The position numbers and the translations under genes are program-made. Positions 30,150 through 40,195 of a DNA stretch of 64,000 nt are shown here, in pieces. The notes under the pieces are model-generated. The model did no database searches. It saw only the letters and a list, made by a program, of their open reading frames with translations, and was not told where the DNA came from. The stretch is from contig NZ_VEEP01000001.1 of the NCBI RefSeq assembly GCF_007678455.1, forward strand, positions 558,001 through 622,000, given 5' to 3'. Position 1 is the first letter of the stretch; every line of letters starts with the position of its first letter. This stretch comes from Cytobacillus oceanisediminis 2691. GTDB lineage: Bacteria > Bacillota > Bacilli > Bacillales > Cytobacillaceae.

Positions 30150-30719
30150 ATGAAACGCAATAAAAAAGATCGGCAGTCACTGCTGACTGATACGATAAAA
30201 GATAACCCATTCATAACAGATGAAGAGCTGGCCGAAAAATTTGCTGTCAGCATCCAGACGATCAGACTGGACAGACTCGAATTGTCTATACCTGAACTCA
30301 GGGAGAGAATCAAGAACGTTGCTGAAAAACGTTTTGAAGACGAAGTCCGTTCATTGCCGCTGGAAGAAGTAATTGGAGAAATCATCGATATTGAACTTGA
30401 TCAAAGTGCAATTTCCATACTTGATATAAAAAGAGAACATGTTTTTAAACGAAATAAAATTGCCAGAGGACACCATTTGTTTGCCCAGGCGAATTCATTG
30501 GCGGTTGCTGTGATCAATGATGAGCTGGCGCTGACTGCAAAATCGAGTATCCAGTTTACCAGATCGGTAAAAGAAGGTGAACGGGTCATCGCTAAAGCGA
30601 GGGTCACAAAAATCGATAGTGATAATGGGCGGACGAATGTGGAAGTGATGAGTTACGTAAATAATGAACTTGTCTTCAAAGGCGAATTTGAAATGTACAG
30701 ATCAAATAATGAGAAGTAA
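30150..30719 (+). CDS. fapR: Fatty acid and phospholipid biosynthesis repressor FapR
   Basis: This 189-residue repressor has an N-terminal DeoR-like helix-turn-helix ([20 protein letters not shown]) that binds the operator at 30112. A linker helix and a C-terminal hot-dog domain that binds malonyl-CoA follow ([16 protein letters not shown]). Malonyl-CoA releases it from DNA and so induces lipid synthesis. It is autoregulated and heads plsX-fabD-fabG. Confidence 0.96.
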   Translation: MKRNKKDRQSLLTDTIKDNPFITDEELAEKFAVSIQTIRLDRLELSIPELRERIKNVAEKRFEDEVRSLPLEEVIGEIIDIELDQSAISILDIKREHVFKRNKIARGHHLFAQANSLAVAVINDELALTAKSSIQFTRSVKEGERVIAKARVTKIDSDNGRTNVEVMSYVNNELVFKGEFEMYRSNNEK

Positions 30720-30732
30720 GGGATGAAAAGCG

Positions 30733-31731
30733 ATGAGGCTTGCAATAGATGCGATGGGCGGAGACAATGCACCAAAAGAAATCGTCCTCGGAGCAATGAA
30801 GGCAGTAGAGAACTTCAAAGACATACATATCCTCCTTGTAGGTGACGAGAAAAAAATCAGGGAGCATTTGACGACCGAAGATAGGATTGAAATTCTCCAT
30901 ACTGAAGAGGTCATCCTGGGAACAGATGAACCTGTAAGGGCTGTTCGCCGTAAAAAGACTGCGTCCATGGTTTTGGCGGCGCAGCAGGTAGCAGACGGAA
31001 AAGCTGACGCTTGCATTTCAGCCGGAAACACTGGAGCTCTGATGGCTGCAGGATTGTTTGTGGTCGGACGGATCAATGGCATAGAACGGCCCGCACTTGC
31101 TCCTACACTTCCGACGATCGGGGGAGAAGGCTTCCTGCTTCTGGATGTTGGCGCAAATGCTGACGCCAAGCCGGAGCACCTTGTCCAATATGCGATCATG
31201 GGCTCGATCTACAGTGAGAAAGCAAGAGGGATTGAACGCCCGCGAGTTGGATTGCTGAATATCGGCACAGAAGAGAAGAAGGGAAATGAATTAGTAAGGA
31301 GCACCTTCGAATTACTTAAGGACACAGATATCAATTTCATCGGCAATGTTGAAGCGAGAGACTTGCTGGATGGTGTAGCAGATGTGGTTGTGGCGGACGG
31401 ATTCACCGGCAATATGGTGCTGAAGACAATCGAAGGAACGGCAATGTCAGTATTTAAAATGCTGAAATCGGCCCTGACATCAAGCTTCAAAAGTAAGATG
31501 GCTGCCGCAGTCCTGAAGCCGGACCTCGCTCAGTTGAAAAATAAGATGGATTACACAGAATACGGTGGCGCCGGATTATTCGGATTGAAAGCCCCGGTCA
31601 TTAAGGCACATGGATCATCGGATGCGAATGCCGTTTTCAACTCAATCCGGCAGGCCAGAGAAATGGTTGAAAAAGATGTTTCAGGCACGATCAGGACAGC
31701 TGTTGAAAAAAGAGAAGGCGTCATTCAGTAG
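30733..31731 (+). CDS. plsX: Phosphate acyltransferase PlsX
   Basis: This 332-residue enzyme makes acyl-phosphate from acyl-ACP, the acyl donor for PlsY in phosphatidic acid synthesis. The N terminus [20 protein letters not shown] and the [13 protein letters not shown] block are diagnostic. It also receives acyl-phosphates produced by FakA, coded upstream. It lies 13 bp after fapR. Confidence 0.97.
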   Translation: MRLAIDAMGGDNAPKEIVLGAMKAVENFKDIHILLVGDEKKIREHLTTEDRIEILHTEEVILGTDEPVRAVRRKKTASMVLAAQQVADGKADACISAGNTGALMAAGLFVVGRINGIERPALAPTLPTIGGEGFLLLDVGANADAKPEHLVQYAIMGSIYSEKARGIERPRVGLLNIGTEEKKGNELVRSTFELLKDTDINFIGNVEARDLLDGVADVVVADGFTGNMVLKTIEGTAMSVFKMLKSALTSSFKSKMAAAVLKPDLAQLKNKMDYTEYGGAGLFGLKAPVIKAHGSSDANAVFNSIRQAREMVEKDVSGTIRTAVEKREGVIQ

Positions 31732-31770
31732 GAGCGACTGGATAAAATAAACGATAAAGGGGAATCTTTC

Positions 31771-32718
31771 ATGGGGAAAATCGCGTTTTTATTTCCGGGC
31801 CAGGGGTCACAGACTGTTGGCATGGGGCAGGCACTTGCGGAGTCCGAGCAAGCAGTTTCCGAAACATTTAATAAAGCGGATGAAGTCCTTGGGGAGTCTT
31901 TGAGCAAATTGATTTTTGAAGGCCCTCAGGAAAAGCTGACTCTAACAACAAATGCTCAGCCTGCACTCCTGACAACAAGCATTGCCATCCTGAAATATTT
32001 CAGCCAATTTGGAATCAAGCCGGACTATACCGCTGGGCATAGCCTAGGGGAATATTCTGCACTTGTAGCATCGGAGGCGTTATCCTTTGAGGATGCTGTT
32101 TACGCAGTCCGCCAGCGTGGTGAGTTCATGGAAGAAGCGGTGCCAAATGGAGAGGGCACGATGGCAGCCGTCCTTGGAATGGATCGCGATAAACTTATGG
32201 ATGTGACCGAGACAGTATCGGCGGGTGGTAATCCTGTTCAGCTGGCCAATTTAAATTGCCCGGGGCAAATTGTCATTTCAGGTTCCAAATCTGGAGTGGA
32301 AGAAGCGTCTGTCAAAGCAAAGGAAGCAGGAGCAAAACGGGTCATTCCACTCGATGTGAGCGGGCCATTCCATTCTTCGCTAATGAAGCCTGCAGCCGAA
32401 CGATTTGAAGCAGTACTGGATAATATTTCACTAAAGGATGCCTCAACCCCGGTGATTGGCAATGTGACTGCTGAACCGATGACAGAAGCATCTGAAATTA
32501 AAAAGAGATTGGTAGAGCAGCTTTACTCTCCTGTGCTGTGGGAGGATTCCGTGTCAAAGATGCTTGAGCTCGGAGTTGATACTTTTGTAGAAATTGGACC
32601 TGGCAAGGTGTTGTCCGGGCTAGTGAAAAAAGTGGACCGCTCTGCTAGGACATTCGCAATTTATGATGCGGAAACTTGTGCCGCGGCCGTGGCTGCATTG
32701 AAGGAGGAGAAGGAATGA
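31771..32718 (+). CDS. fabD: Malonyl-CoA-ACP transacylase
   Basis: This 315-residue enzyme moves malonyl from CoA to acyl carrier protein. The catalytic serine lies in [24 protein letters not shown] is at the N terminus, and the catalytic histidine is in SGPFHSSLM. Its stop overlaps the fabG start (ATGA), and a GGAGGAGAAGG ribosome site for fabG lies in its last codons. Confidence 0.97.
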   Translation: MGKIAFLFPGQGSQTVGMGQALAESEQAVSETFNKADEVLGESLSKLIFEGPQEKLTLTTNAQPALLTTSIAILKYFSQFGIKPDYTAGHSLGEYSALVASEALSFEDAVYAVRQRGEFMEEAVPNGEGTMAAVLGMDRDKLMDVTETVSAGGNPVQLANLNCPGQIVISGSKSGVEEASVKAKEAGAKRVIPLDVSGPFHSSLMKPAAERFEAVLDNISLKDASTPVIGNVTAEPMTEASEIKKRLVEQLYSPVLWEDSVSKMLELGVDTFVEIGPGKVLSGLVKKVDRSARTFAIYDAETCAAAVAALKEEKE

Positions 32719-33458
32719 GACTTGAAGGTAAAGTAGCGCTTGTAACTGGCGCATCACGTGGAATTGGCCGGGAAATCGCCTTTGAACTTGCCCGGGAAGG
32801 AGCCTCAGTTGCTGTCAATTATGCCGGCAGCGAAGCGAAAGCACTAGAAGTGGTCGATGGAATCAAAGCGATGGGCCGAGATGCTTTCGCGATCCAGGCA
32901 GATGTTTCCAGTTCCGACTCAGTCACTGAGATGGTAAAAGAAACAATCGAACATTTCGGGAAACTCGACATACTTGTCAACAATGCGGGTATTACAAAAG
33001 ATAACCTGTTGATGAGAATGAAAGAATCCGAGTGGGATGATGTCATCAACATTAACCTTAAAGGTGTCTTCCTTTGCACGAAAGCCGTCACAAGGCAAAT
33101 GATGAAGCAGAGAGGCGGCAGGATCATCAATATTTCATCGATTGTCGGTGTCAGCGGTAATCCTGGGCAGGCGAATTACGTTGCGGCAAAATCGGGAGTG
33201 ATCGGACTGACGAAAACAACTGCGAAGGAATTATCGTCAAGAGGAATCACTGTCAATGCCATTGCCCCAGGCTTTATCACGACTGACATGACAGATAAAC
33301 TGAATGAAGACGTCAAGTCAGAAATGTTGAAGCAAATCCCATTGGCGCGTTTCGGAGAGCCAAAGGATATCGCCCGGACTGTTATCTTCCTTGCCTCAGA
33401 AGACGGTGCCTATATGACAGGCCAAACCCTCCACGTCGATGGCGGCATGGTAATGTAG
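32715..33458 (+). CDS. fabG: 3-oxoacyl-ACP reductase
   Basis: This 247-residue short-chain dehydrogenase reduces beta-ketoacyl-ACP with NADPH in fatty acid elongation. It shows the nucleotide motif [13 protein letters not shown], the catalytic serine in INISSIVG and the YVAAK tyrosine/lysine pair. ATG 32715 overlaps the fabD stop by 4 nt. The frame stays open upstream, but the SDR N terminus [14 protein letters not shown] fixes the start. Confidence 0.97.
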   Translation: MRLEGKVALVTGASRGIGREIAFELAREGASVAVNYAGSEAKALEVVDGIKAMGRDAFAIQADVSSSDSVTEMVKETIEHFGKLDILVNNAGITKDNLLMRMKESEWDDVININLKGVFLCTKAVTRQMMKQRGGRIINISSIVGVSGNPGQANYVAAKSGVIGLTKTTAKELSSRGITVNAIAPGFITTDMTDKLNEDVKSEMLKQIPLARFGEPKDIARTVIFLASEDGAYMTGQTLHVDGGMVM

Positions 33459-33502
33459 AATCCTGCACACCTGAAAAAGAGCCGGAACAAAATAAAAAGT
33501 GA

Positions 33503-33540
33503 TTGCAGCCATTTATTAATTATATAAAATCATCTATAAT
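33503..33540 (+). promoter_or_regulatory. Putative promoter for acpP
   Basis: TTGCAG (33503-33508) lies 16 bp before TAAAAT (33525-33530), and a perfect TATAAT stands at 33535-33540. One of these probably gives acpP its own high-level transcript, as in B. subtilis. Confidence 0.4.
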
Positions 33541-33563
33541 GGCTTGAGGGGAGGTGAACGAGC

Positions 33564-33797
33564 ATGGCAGACGTTTTAGAACGCGTAACAAAAATTATTG
33601 TTGACCGTTTGGGAGTAGATGAATCTCAAGTAACTTTAGAAGCATCTTTTAAAGATGATCTAGGTGCTGATTCCCTTGATGTTGTTGAATTGGTTATGGA
33701 ATTGGAAGACGAATTCAACATGGAAATTTCCGATGATGACGCTGAGAAAATCGGTACAGTTGGTGACGCTGTGAACTACATAAATAGCCAAGTGTAA
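33564..33797 (+). CDS. acpP: Acyl carrier protein
   Basis: This 77-residue acidic protein carries growing acyl chains on a phosphopantetheine arm. The attachment serine is in [25 protein letters not shown] is a strong ribosome site 8 bp before the ATG. It is the last gene of the lipid cluster and has its own terminator. Confidence 0.98.
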   Translation: MADVLERVTKIIVDRLGVDESQVTLEASFKDDLGADSLDVVELVMELEDEFNMEISDDDAEKIGTVGDAVNYINSQV

Positions 33798-33814
33798 TTG
33801 TTCGATTTACTGAG

Positions 33815-33846
33815 AAGCTCCGTTTTTAAAAAACGGGGCTTTCTTC
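33815..33846 (+). terminator. Intrinsic terminator after acpP
   Basis: AAGCTCCGTTTTT (33815-33827) pairs with AAAAACGGGGCTT (33830-33842) with one G-U pair, then TCTTCT. It lies 17 bp after the acpP stop. Between it and the MITE (33847-33987) the sequence is AT-rich with no feature I can name. Confidence 0.8.
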
Positions 33847-33987
33847 TGTAAATAAAGCTCTTGGCTTTCTTCAACAAGGAATCTGCTGGAATCAAACCAA
33901 GTTTTTTTGCTTTATGGACATCATTTTTTGTAAACTGTTAGTAGTCTGTATAGAATTGTGTAATCCGCAATTCATAGAAGATCAGCT

Positions 33988-34186
33988 TTAATTTAGGCTC
34001 TTTTCTCAATCTTTGTTGCTATTGCCTAAATAATAGGGTTGAATTACCTTAGATTATTCATACAATTAACGCTTATGCTGAGAAAAGAGCTTGCAAACTT
34101 AGTACCGACATACAAAATGGCTATTATCACGTTAAAATCGGCTTTAGGATTTTAACAACAATCTTTACGAAAACAGCTTTAATTTA
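33988..34186 (-). mobile_element. MITE-like element, copy 2, with 8-bp target duplication
   Basis: The element proper is 33996-34178, 183 bp like copy 1 but inverted, and is flanked by TTAATTTA on both sides (33988-33995 and 34179-34186). Its left end reads GGCTCTTTTCTCAATCTTTG. Its right end is the complement of AGCTGTTTTCGTAAAG. Inside it, TGAGAAAAGAGC (34079-34090) is an exact inverted copy of GCTCTTTTCTCA at the left end (33997-34008), so a shorter sub-hairpin is possible. It ends 28 bp before the rnc start codon and must be part of any rnc leader transcribed from upstream. Confidence 0.85.
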
Positions 34187-34206
34187 TGAGCAAGGTGGAA
34201 TTAATC

Positions 34207-34974
34207 ATGCGCAATAATGGCAGAGAAAGAGAAAAGAAGAATATCCGCGCAAAGGACCTGAAATTCAAAGAATTCCAGGATAGGATCGGAATTCATTTTG
34301 AAAGTGACAAGCTATTGAAACAGGCTTTTACCCATTCATCCTATGTGAATGAGCATCGCAGGAAACCCCATGAGGATAATGAGAGATTGGAATTTCTCGG
34401 GGACGCTGTGTTGGAGCTGACTGTATCCCAATTTTTGTTTAAAAAATACCCGATGATGAGCGAAGGTGAATTGACAAAGCTTCGGGCGGCTGTCGTTTGT
34501 GAACCATCACTAGTGGCCTTTGCAAATGAGCTGGCCTTTGGCGACCTCGTTTTACTGGGCAAAGGTGAAGAGATGACAGGCGGCAGGACAAGGCCTGCGC
34601 TCCTGGCTGATGTTTTCGAAGCCTTCATCGGCGCTTTGTACCTTGATAAAGGAATTGATACAGTCACAACATTTCTGGAAGAAATAGTTTTTCCAAAAAT
34701 CAATGCCGGTGCTTTTTCTCATGTGATGGATTTTAAGAGCCAGCTTCAGGAACTCGTCCAGCGCGATGCCGCAGGCTCGCTGGAATACAAGATCATGAAG
34801 GAGATTGGTCCAGCTCACAGCAGGGAGTTCGAATCCCATGTCTACCTTAATGGCCAAGAATTGGGTGCTGGTACTGGCCGCTCCAAGAAGGAAGCGGAGC
34901 AGCATGCTGCCCAGATGGCTCTTGAAAAGCTGAAGGCCCACATAGAGGCTGCCCCGGAACAGGACGAAAAATAG
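34207..34974 (+). CDS. rnc: Ribonuclease III
   Basis: This 255-residue double-strand-specific RNase processes rRNA precursors and degrades antisense duplexes. The catalytic domain carries the signature [21 protein letters not shown] and the [17 protein letters not shown] glutamates. The C-terminal dsRNA-binding domain is at about 180-245 ([26 protein letters not shown]). ATG 34207 is chosen because AAGGTGG lies 8 bp before it. ATG 34186 lies at the MITE target-duplication boundary and has no ribosome site. In B. subtilis it is co-transcribed with smc and ftsY. Confidence 0.95.
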   Translation: MRNNGREREKKNIRAKDLKFKEFQDRIGIHFESDKLLKQAFTHSSYVNEHRRKPHEDNERLEFLGDAVLELTVSQFLFKKYPMMSEGELTKLRAAVVCEPSLVAFANELAFGDLVLLGKGEEMTGGRTRPALLADVFEAFIGALYLDKGIDTVTTFLEEIVFPKINAGAFSHVMDFKSQLQELVQRDAAGSLEYKIMKEIGPAHSREFESHVYLNGQELGAGTGRSKKEAEQHAAQMALEKLKAHIEAAPEQDEK

Positions 34975-35021
34975 GACACAACAAGGTTCATTATAGATTC
35001 ATAAATGATTTCCACTATGAA

Positions 35022-35070
35022 AAAAGCCAGTTCCAGCGCTTAGCCGTTACATCCCTGGATTGGCTTTTCT
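35022..35070 (+). repeat. Hairpin with a scrap of the R1 repeat, between rnc and smc
   Basis: CCAGTTCCAGCGCTTAGCC (35027-35045) matches the R1 opening CCAGCTCCAGCGCCTAGCC at 17 of 19 positions. AAAAGCCA (35022-35029) and TGGCTTTT (35061-35068) form a stem around it. This may be an R1 copy trimmed to its 5' end and reused as a terminator-like hairpin. Confidence 0.45.
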
Positions 35071-35162
35071 CGATGAACTTGCGAAAAGCTTTTTGGAGCT
35101 GCTCGAGTCGCATGTGTCTAATGACACCTTAGAAAAAGTTAAACAGGAAAGGGAGAGCCATA

Positions 35163-38100
35163 TTGTTTTTAAAACGATTAGATGTGGTCGGCTTTAAATC
35201 GTTTGCCGAGAGAATATCTGTAGAATTCGTTCCCGGCGTGACGGCTGTCGTAGGACCGAATGGAAGCGGAAAGAGCAATATCACCGACTCCATTCGCTGG
35301 GTCCTTGGGGAACAATCAGCCCGGTCGCTGCGGGGCGCAAAGATGGAAGATATCATTTTTGCCGGAAGTGATTCACGAAAACCGCTGAATTTTGCAGAAG
35401 TCACATTAACCCTTGATAACGAAGATCAATCATTACCGCTTGATTACAACGAAGTGAGTGTAACAAGGCGTGTTTACCGTTCAGGTGACAGTGAATATTT
35501 AATCAATAAACAGAATTGCAGACTTAAGGATATTGTCGATTTATTCATGGATTCCGGACTTGGCCGAGAAGCCTTCTCCATCATCAGCCAGGGAAGGGTT
35601 GAAGAAATCCTCAACAGCAAGCCTGAGGAACGGAGGACGATTTTTGAAGAAGCGGCTGGGGTCCTAAAATATAAATCGCGGAAGAAAAAAGCAGAAAGCA
35701 AGCTTTTCGAAACCCAAGAGAACTTAAACCGTGTAACTGACATTATCCATGAGCTTGAAGGCCAGGTTGAGCCGTTAAAGATCCAGGCATCGATTGCAAA
35801 GGACTATCTTCAGCAAAAAGAAGAACTGGAACAGATTGAAGTAGCGCTGACAGCGTATGAAATAGAGGATCTGCATGCCCGCTGGGAACAGCTCTCAAGG
35901 CAGCTGGAACAGCATAAAGAAGATGAAATCAAGCAGTCTGCCATTCTCCAGAAAAAAGAGGCAGAAATTGAAAAAATGAGGGATCAGTTAGCTGCACTGG
36001 ATGAATCGGTCAGCGACCTTCAGAATGTCCTCCTGCATGCAAGCGAGGAGCTTGAAAAGCTGGAAGGCAGGAGGGAAGTCCTCAAGGAACGTAAAAAGAA
36101 TGCTTCACAAAATAAAGGCCAGCTTGAAAAGAATATTGAGGAACTGACATTCTCCATTGCCAGATTGGAAGAACAGAAGGCTGAATATGAGAAATCTGTA
36201 TCTGAGCTTGCAGCTGAGGCGGCTGCGCTGCAAAAAGAGCTTCAGGAGAAACAGGAGCAATTGACGCTCTATAGCGAAGATGTCGAGCTCAAGATCGATT
36301 CAATTAAGAGTGATTATATCGAGGTGCTGAATGAACAGGCCGGCGCCAAAAATGAAAAAATCTATATTGAGCAGCAGCTGCAGCAGCATTCAGCCAAGGG
36401 ATCCAGACTGGATCATGACAATGATCGGTTTGTATCGATCCGTGATGAAATCAAGGAGAAAAAAGCAGAAATCGAAAAGAGGGCTGCTTCCTCACAGCTG
36501 GAATTGGAAGAGCAGGGAAAGCTCTATTTTGAAGAACAGAGGAAGCTGGAATCTTTAAGAAGCAATTATGAGAAGCAGGAGAAAACACTTTATCAAGCCT
36601 ATCAATTCCTGCAGCAGGCGAAATCGAAAAAAGAAATGCTGGAGGAAATGGAAGAAGACTATTCAGGCTTCTTCCAGGGGGTCAAAGAAGTGTTGAAAGC
36701 CAGGGATACCCGTCTTCAGGGGGTAGAGGGCGCCATAGCCGAACTGATTCATGTGCCAAAGCAATATGAAACGGCAATTGAAACGGCCCTTGGCGGTGCA
36801 ATGCAGCATATTGTCGTCCAGACGGAAGAAAATGCACGGACTGCGATCCAGTACCTAAAGCAAAAGTCATTTGGCAGGGCAACCTTCCTGCCTCTCAGCA
36901 TCATCAAGGGCAAGTATCTGGCAGGCTCGCAGCTATCGCTTCTTTCAGGCCATGGCGCCTATATCGGCACGGCCGCTGATTTGATTCAATATGATCAGAA
37001 GTATGCAGAAGTCGTGAAGAACCTGCTCGGGAATGTCGTGATTGCCAGAGACCTGAAGGGTGCCAATGAAATAGCGAAAATGCTGCAATACCGCAGCAGA
37101 ATCGTGACCCTTGAAGGCGATGTAGTCAACCCGGGTGGTTCGATGACGGGCGGTGCAGTGAAGCAAAAGTCATCGTCTCTTTTAAGCCGTAAAGGTGAAC
37201 TGGAAGATTTGACCAACAAGCTCGCTGACATGGAAGAGAAAACCAGAACGCTGGAATCGCGGGTAAAGGCATTGAAGGCTGACACCCAATCAAGTGAAGC
37301 GAGGCTTGAAAAACTCAGGAAAACTGGGGAAGAGCTTCGATTCAAGCAGCAGGCCCTGAAAGGCGACCTCCGGGAAGTCGAGCTGGAACAGAAAAATATC
37401 AATGAACGCTTGTCGGTCTATGATTCTGAAAAGACCCAGCTTGATTCAGACAAGGAAAAGCTTGAATCAAGGTTGGCCGAACTGGATGATCTGCTGGCAA
37501 AGTATCAGCAGACACTCGTTCAATTTGATAAAGAAATTGAAAGGCTGACAGAGCTTAAAAACTCGAATTCTACCTCCAAGGATACACTTGTTTCCGAAAT
37601 CAGTGATTTGAAGATCAGCCTGGCTGCTAAGAAAGAGCAGCTTTCGCATGCAAAGGAGAAACTGGATTCAGCAAGCTTGCAGGCAGATGAACAATCAGGG
37701 AAATTGTCAGTGTTGAAAGAAGATCTGTCTCTTCTTTCGTCAGAGATGACGGATAGTTCCTCTGGAGAAACTCAGCTGGAGGAAGCAGCAAAGCGCAAGC
37801 TTCAGGATAAAAATGAAACACTGAAGCTGATTGCATCCAGAAGACATGAAAGACTCGAGCTTCAGAACAGACTTGAGGACCAGGAATTGGAGTCTAAGGA
37901 ACTAAGAAGGCTGCAAAAAGGTATTAATGAAGTGCTCAGGGATGAGGAAGTGAAACTGAACAGGCTGGATGTGGAACTGGACAATAAACTGGCCCATCTT
38001 CGCGAAGAGTACCTGCTTTCCTATGAGGCGGCTAAAGAGCAGTATCCGCTGACAATCCCGGCTGATGAAGCAAGACGGAAAGTGAAGCTTATCAAGCTGG

Positions 38101-38729
38101 CGATTGAAGAACTGGGAAGCGTCAATCTCGGGGCAATAGAGGAATATGAGCGAGTATCTGAGCGTTATGAATTCCTGCTGGAACAAAAGAATGACCTCCA
38201 GGAAGCAAAGGACACTCTTTTCCTTGTCATCGAGGAAATGGATCAGGAAATGAAGAAACGTTTTGAGCAGACTTTCACCGGCATCCGCTCCCACTTCGAA
38301 CCCGTGTTCCAGGCGTTGTTCGGCGGCGGAAGAGCAGACTTGCGGCTGACCCAGCCTGATGACCTGTTAAACACCGGGGTCGAAATTGTTGCACAGCCAC
38401 CCGGGAAAAAGCTTCAGAATCTTGGGCTCCTGTCTGGCGGTGAACGTGCATTGACGGCGATCGCACTATTATTCTCCATCCTGAAGGTACGTCCAGTCCC
38501 ATTCTGTATTCTTGATGAAGTGGAAGCGGCGTTGGATGAAGCCAATGTATACCGTTTCGCCCAATACTTGAAAAAATACCGTGAAGAAACGCAATTTATT
38601 GTCATCACCCACCGAAAAGGTACAATGGAGGAAGCGGATGTCCTATATGGTGTAACGATGCAGGAATCGGGCGTATCCAAGCTTGTGTCCGTCCGGCTGG
38701 AGGACTCAAAAGAACTTGTGAAAATGTAA
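35163..38729 (+). CDS. smc: Chromosome partition protein Smc
   Basis: This 1188-residue SMC ATPase is the core of the ScpAB condensin that organises and separates sister chromosomes. It shows the N-terminal head with Walker A GPNGSGKSN near residues 32-40, then a long coiled coil. The globular hinge lies around residues 500-665 (GVKEVLKARD to NPGGSMTGGAVK), and a returning coiled coil follows. The C-terminal head has signature LSGGERALTA near 1090 and Walker B ILDEVEAALDEAN near 1116. It starts at TTG 35163 (LFLKRLDVVGFKSFA) after AGGAAAGGGAG. It is followed at 18 bp by ftsY. Confidence 0.97.
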   Translation: MFLKRLDVVGFKSFAERISVEFVPGVTAVVGPNGSGKSNITDSIRWVLGEQSARSLRGAKMEDIIFAGSDSRKPLNFAEVTLTLDNEDQSLPLDYNEVSVTRRVYRSGDSEYLINKQNCRLKDIVDLFMDSGLGREAFSIISQGRVEEILNSKPEERRTIFEEAAGVLKYKSRKKKAESKLFETQENLNRVTDIIHELEGQVEPLKIQASIAKDYLQQKEELEQIEVALTAYEIEDLHARWEQLSRQLEQHKEDEIKQSAILQKKEAEIEKMRDQLAALDESVSDLQNVLLHASEELEKLEGRREVLKERKKNASQNKGQLEKNIEELTFSIARLEEQKAEYEKSVSELAAEAAALQKELQEKQEQLTLYSEDVELKIDSIKSDYIEVLNEQAGAKNEKIYIEQQLQQHSAKGSRLDHDNDRFVSIRDEIKEKKAEIEKRAASSQLELEEQGKLYFEEQRKLESLRSNYEKQEKTLYQAYQFLQQAKSKKEMLEEMEEDYSGFFQGVKEVLKARDTRLQGVEGAIAELIHVPKQYETAIETALGGAMQHIVVQTEENARTAIQYLKQKSFGRATFLPLSIIKGKYLAGSQLSLLSGHGAYIGTAADLIQYDQKYAEVVKNLLGNVVIARDLKGANEIAKMLQYRSRIVTLEGDVVNPGGSMTGGAVKQKSSSLLSRKGELEDLTNKLADMEEKTRTLESRVKALKADTQSSEARLEKLRKTGEELRFKQQALKGDLREVELEQKNINERLSVYDSEKTQLDSDKEKLESRLAELDDLLAKYQQTLVQFDKEIERLTELKNSNSTSKDTLVSEISDLKISLAAKKEQLSHAKEKLDSASLQADEQSGKLSVLKEDLSLLSSEMTDSSSGETQLEEAAKRKLQDKNETLKLIASRRHERLELQNRLEDQELESKELRRLQKGINEVLRDEEVKLNRLDVELDNKLAHLREEYLLSYEAAKEQYPLTIPADEARRKVKLIKLAIEELGSVNLGAIEEYERVSERYEFLLEQKNDLQEAKDTLFLVIEEMDQEMKKRFEQTFTGIRSHFEPVFQALFGGGRADLRLTQPDDLLNTGVEIVAQPPGKKLQNLGLLSGGERALTAIALLFSILKVRPVPFCILDEVEAALDEANVYRFAQYLKKYREETQFIVITHRKGTMEEADVLYGVTMQESGVSKLVSVRLEDSKELVKM

Positions 38730-38747
38730 TGAGAGAGGCGATGGACC

Positions 38748-39752
38748 GTGAGTTTTTTCAAGAAATTAAAAGAAAAATTTACGACACAGACTGAGGGTGT
38801 CACAGAGAAATTCAGAGATGGCTTGACGAAAACGAGAGATAATTTTTCCAATAAAGTGAATGACCTGGTATCCCGTTATCGTAAAGTCGATGAGGATTTT
38901 TTTGAGGAACTTGAAGAAATCCTCATCCAGGCGGATGTTGGATTCGAAACGGTGATGGAATTAGTCGAGGAACTGAAGAAAGAAGTGAAGCGACGCAACA
39001 TCCAGGACACGAAAGAAGTCCAGGCTGTCATTTCCGAGAAACTTGTTGAAATTTATGAAAACGGATCTGAAGACGAATCGTTCGACCTGAACATCCAGGA
39101 GGATGGATTGACTGTCATCTTGTTCGTAGGAGTCAATGGAGTCGGCAAAACCACGACCATCGGCAAGCTGGCCCATAAATTCAAGAATGAAGGAAAGAAT
39201 GTCCTGCTTGCTGCAGGGGATACATTCCGTGCAGGAGCAATCGAGCAGCTTGAGGTCTGGGGAGAGCGTGTCGGGGTGGATGTCATCAAGCAGGCAGAAG
39301 GTTCCGACCCTGCGGCTGTCATGTATGATGCTGTACAGTCTGCGAAATCCCGTAAAGCAGATATCCTGATTTGTGATACTGCAGGGCGTCTTCAAAACAA
39401 GGTCAATCTCATGAAAGAGCTTGAAAAGGTGAAGCGTGTCATCGAACGAGAAGTGCCGGGCGCTCCTCATGAGGTATTGCTTGTGCTGGATGCCACTACC
39501 GGGCAGAATGCCCTGATCCAGGCCAAGACGTTCAAGGAAGCGACAGATGTCAGCGGTATCGTTCTTACCAAGCTTGACGGTACTGCCAAGGGTGGTATCG
39601 TCCTGGCTATTCGCAATGAACTGAATATCCCGGTGAAATTTGTCGGTCTTGGAGAAAAGATGGATGACCTTCAGGAATTCGATCCTGAAAGATATGTATA
39701 TGGTCTGTTTGCTGACCTCGTCGAAGAAGAGGAAATAGCGGATGAATCTTGA
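38748..39752 (+). CDS. ftsY: Signal recognition particle receptor FtsY
   Basis: This 334-residue SRP GTPase docks Ffh-bound ribosomes at the membrane. A short charged N-terminal region ([18 protein letters not shown]) replaces the long acidic A domain of E. coli. The N domain is followed by the G domain with [15 protein letters not shown] near residue 127, DTAGRLQNK and [13 protein letters not shown] is the start. It lies in the rnc-smc-ftsY set, one gene away from its partner ffh. Confidence 0.97.
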   Translation: MSFFKKLKEKFTTQTEGVTEKFRDGLTKTRDNFSNKVNDLVSRYRKVDEDFFEELEEILIQADVGFETVMELVEELKKEVKRRNIQDTKEVQAVISEKLVEIYENGSEDESFDLNIQEDGLTVILFVGVNGVGKTTTIGKLAHKFKNEGKNVLLAAGDTFRAGAIEQLEVWGERVGVDVIKQAEGSDPAAVMYDAVQSAKSRKADILICDTAGRLQNKVNLMKELEKVKRVIEREVPGAPHEVLLVLDATTGQNALIQAKTFKEATDVSGIVLTKLDGTAKGGIVLAIRNELNIPVKFVGLGEKMDDLQEFDPERYVYGLFADLVEEEEIADES

Positions 39753-39783
39753 TTTACAGGCAAATTGCTGTAAAGAACTTATC

Positions 39784-39812
39784 TTGACAGGAAAGATGAA
39801 CGTGTGTAAACT
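39784..39812 (+). promoter_or_regulatory. Sigma-A promoter for ylxM-ffh
   Basis: TTGACA (39784-39789) and TAAACT (39807-39812) lie 17 bp apart, 41 bp before the ylxM start. Confidence 0.6.
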
Positions 39813-39852
39813 CTTTATGTAAAGGTATTTCACTTAACATGGGGGAATTGAA

Positions 39853-40182
39853 ATGCTTGAGAAAACGAACCGAATGAATTATTTGTATGATTTTTATCAG
39901 GCATTGCTGACTCCAAAACAAAGCAGTTATATGGCTCTATATTATCTTGATGATTACTCTCTTGGGGAAATTGCTGAAGAGTATGATGTTAGCCGGCAGG
40001 CAGTATACGACAACATCAAACGTACTGAAGCGATGCTCGAGGAGTACGAAGAGAAGTTATTGTTGTTCGAAAAATTCCAGAAGCGAAATGAGCTGATTTC
40101 AAAAATGAAACAGCTAATGGGGGATGGCGAGAACAGCGGTGATCTAGCTGAAATGATAGCCGAGCTTGAGAAATTAGACTAG
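39853..40182 (+). CDS. ylxM: SRP-associated helix-turn-helix protein YlxM
   Basis: This 109-residue helical protein of the UPF0122 family contains a sigma-70 region-4-like helix-turn-helix ([23 protein letters not shown] with the middle variable). In Streptococcus mutans YlxM binds SRP components and modulates their GTPase activity; DNA binding has not been shown to my knowledge. It lies 13 bp before ffh, a conserved pairing in Firmicutes. Confidence 0.93.
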   Translation: MLEKTNRMNYLYDFYQALLTPKQSSYMALYYLDDYSLGEIAEEYDVSRQAVYDNIKRTEAMLEEYEEKLLLFEKFQKRNELISKMKQLMGDGENSGDLAEMIAELEKLD

Positions 40183-40195
40183 GGAGGCACATGAT

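Noticed and set aside
38961-39833. A 290-codon open frame on the - strand opposite ftsY
   Set aside because: It lies wholly opposite an unmistakable ftsY gene, has no ribosome site or recognisable domain, and its composition is the mirror of the SRP GTPase codons.
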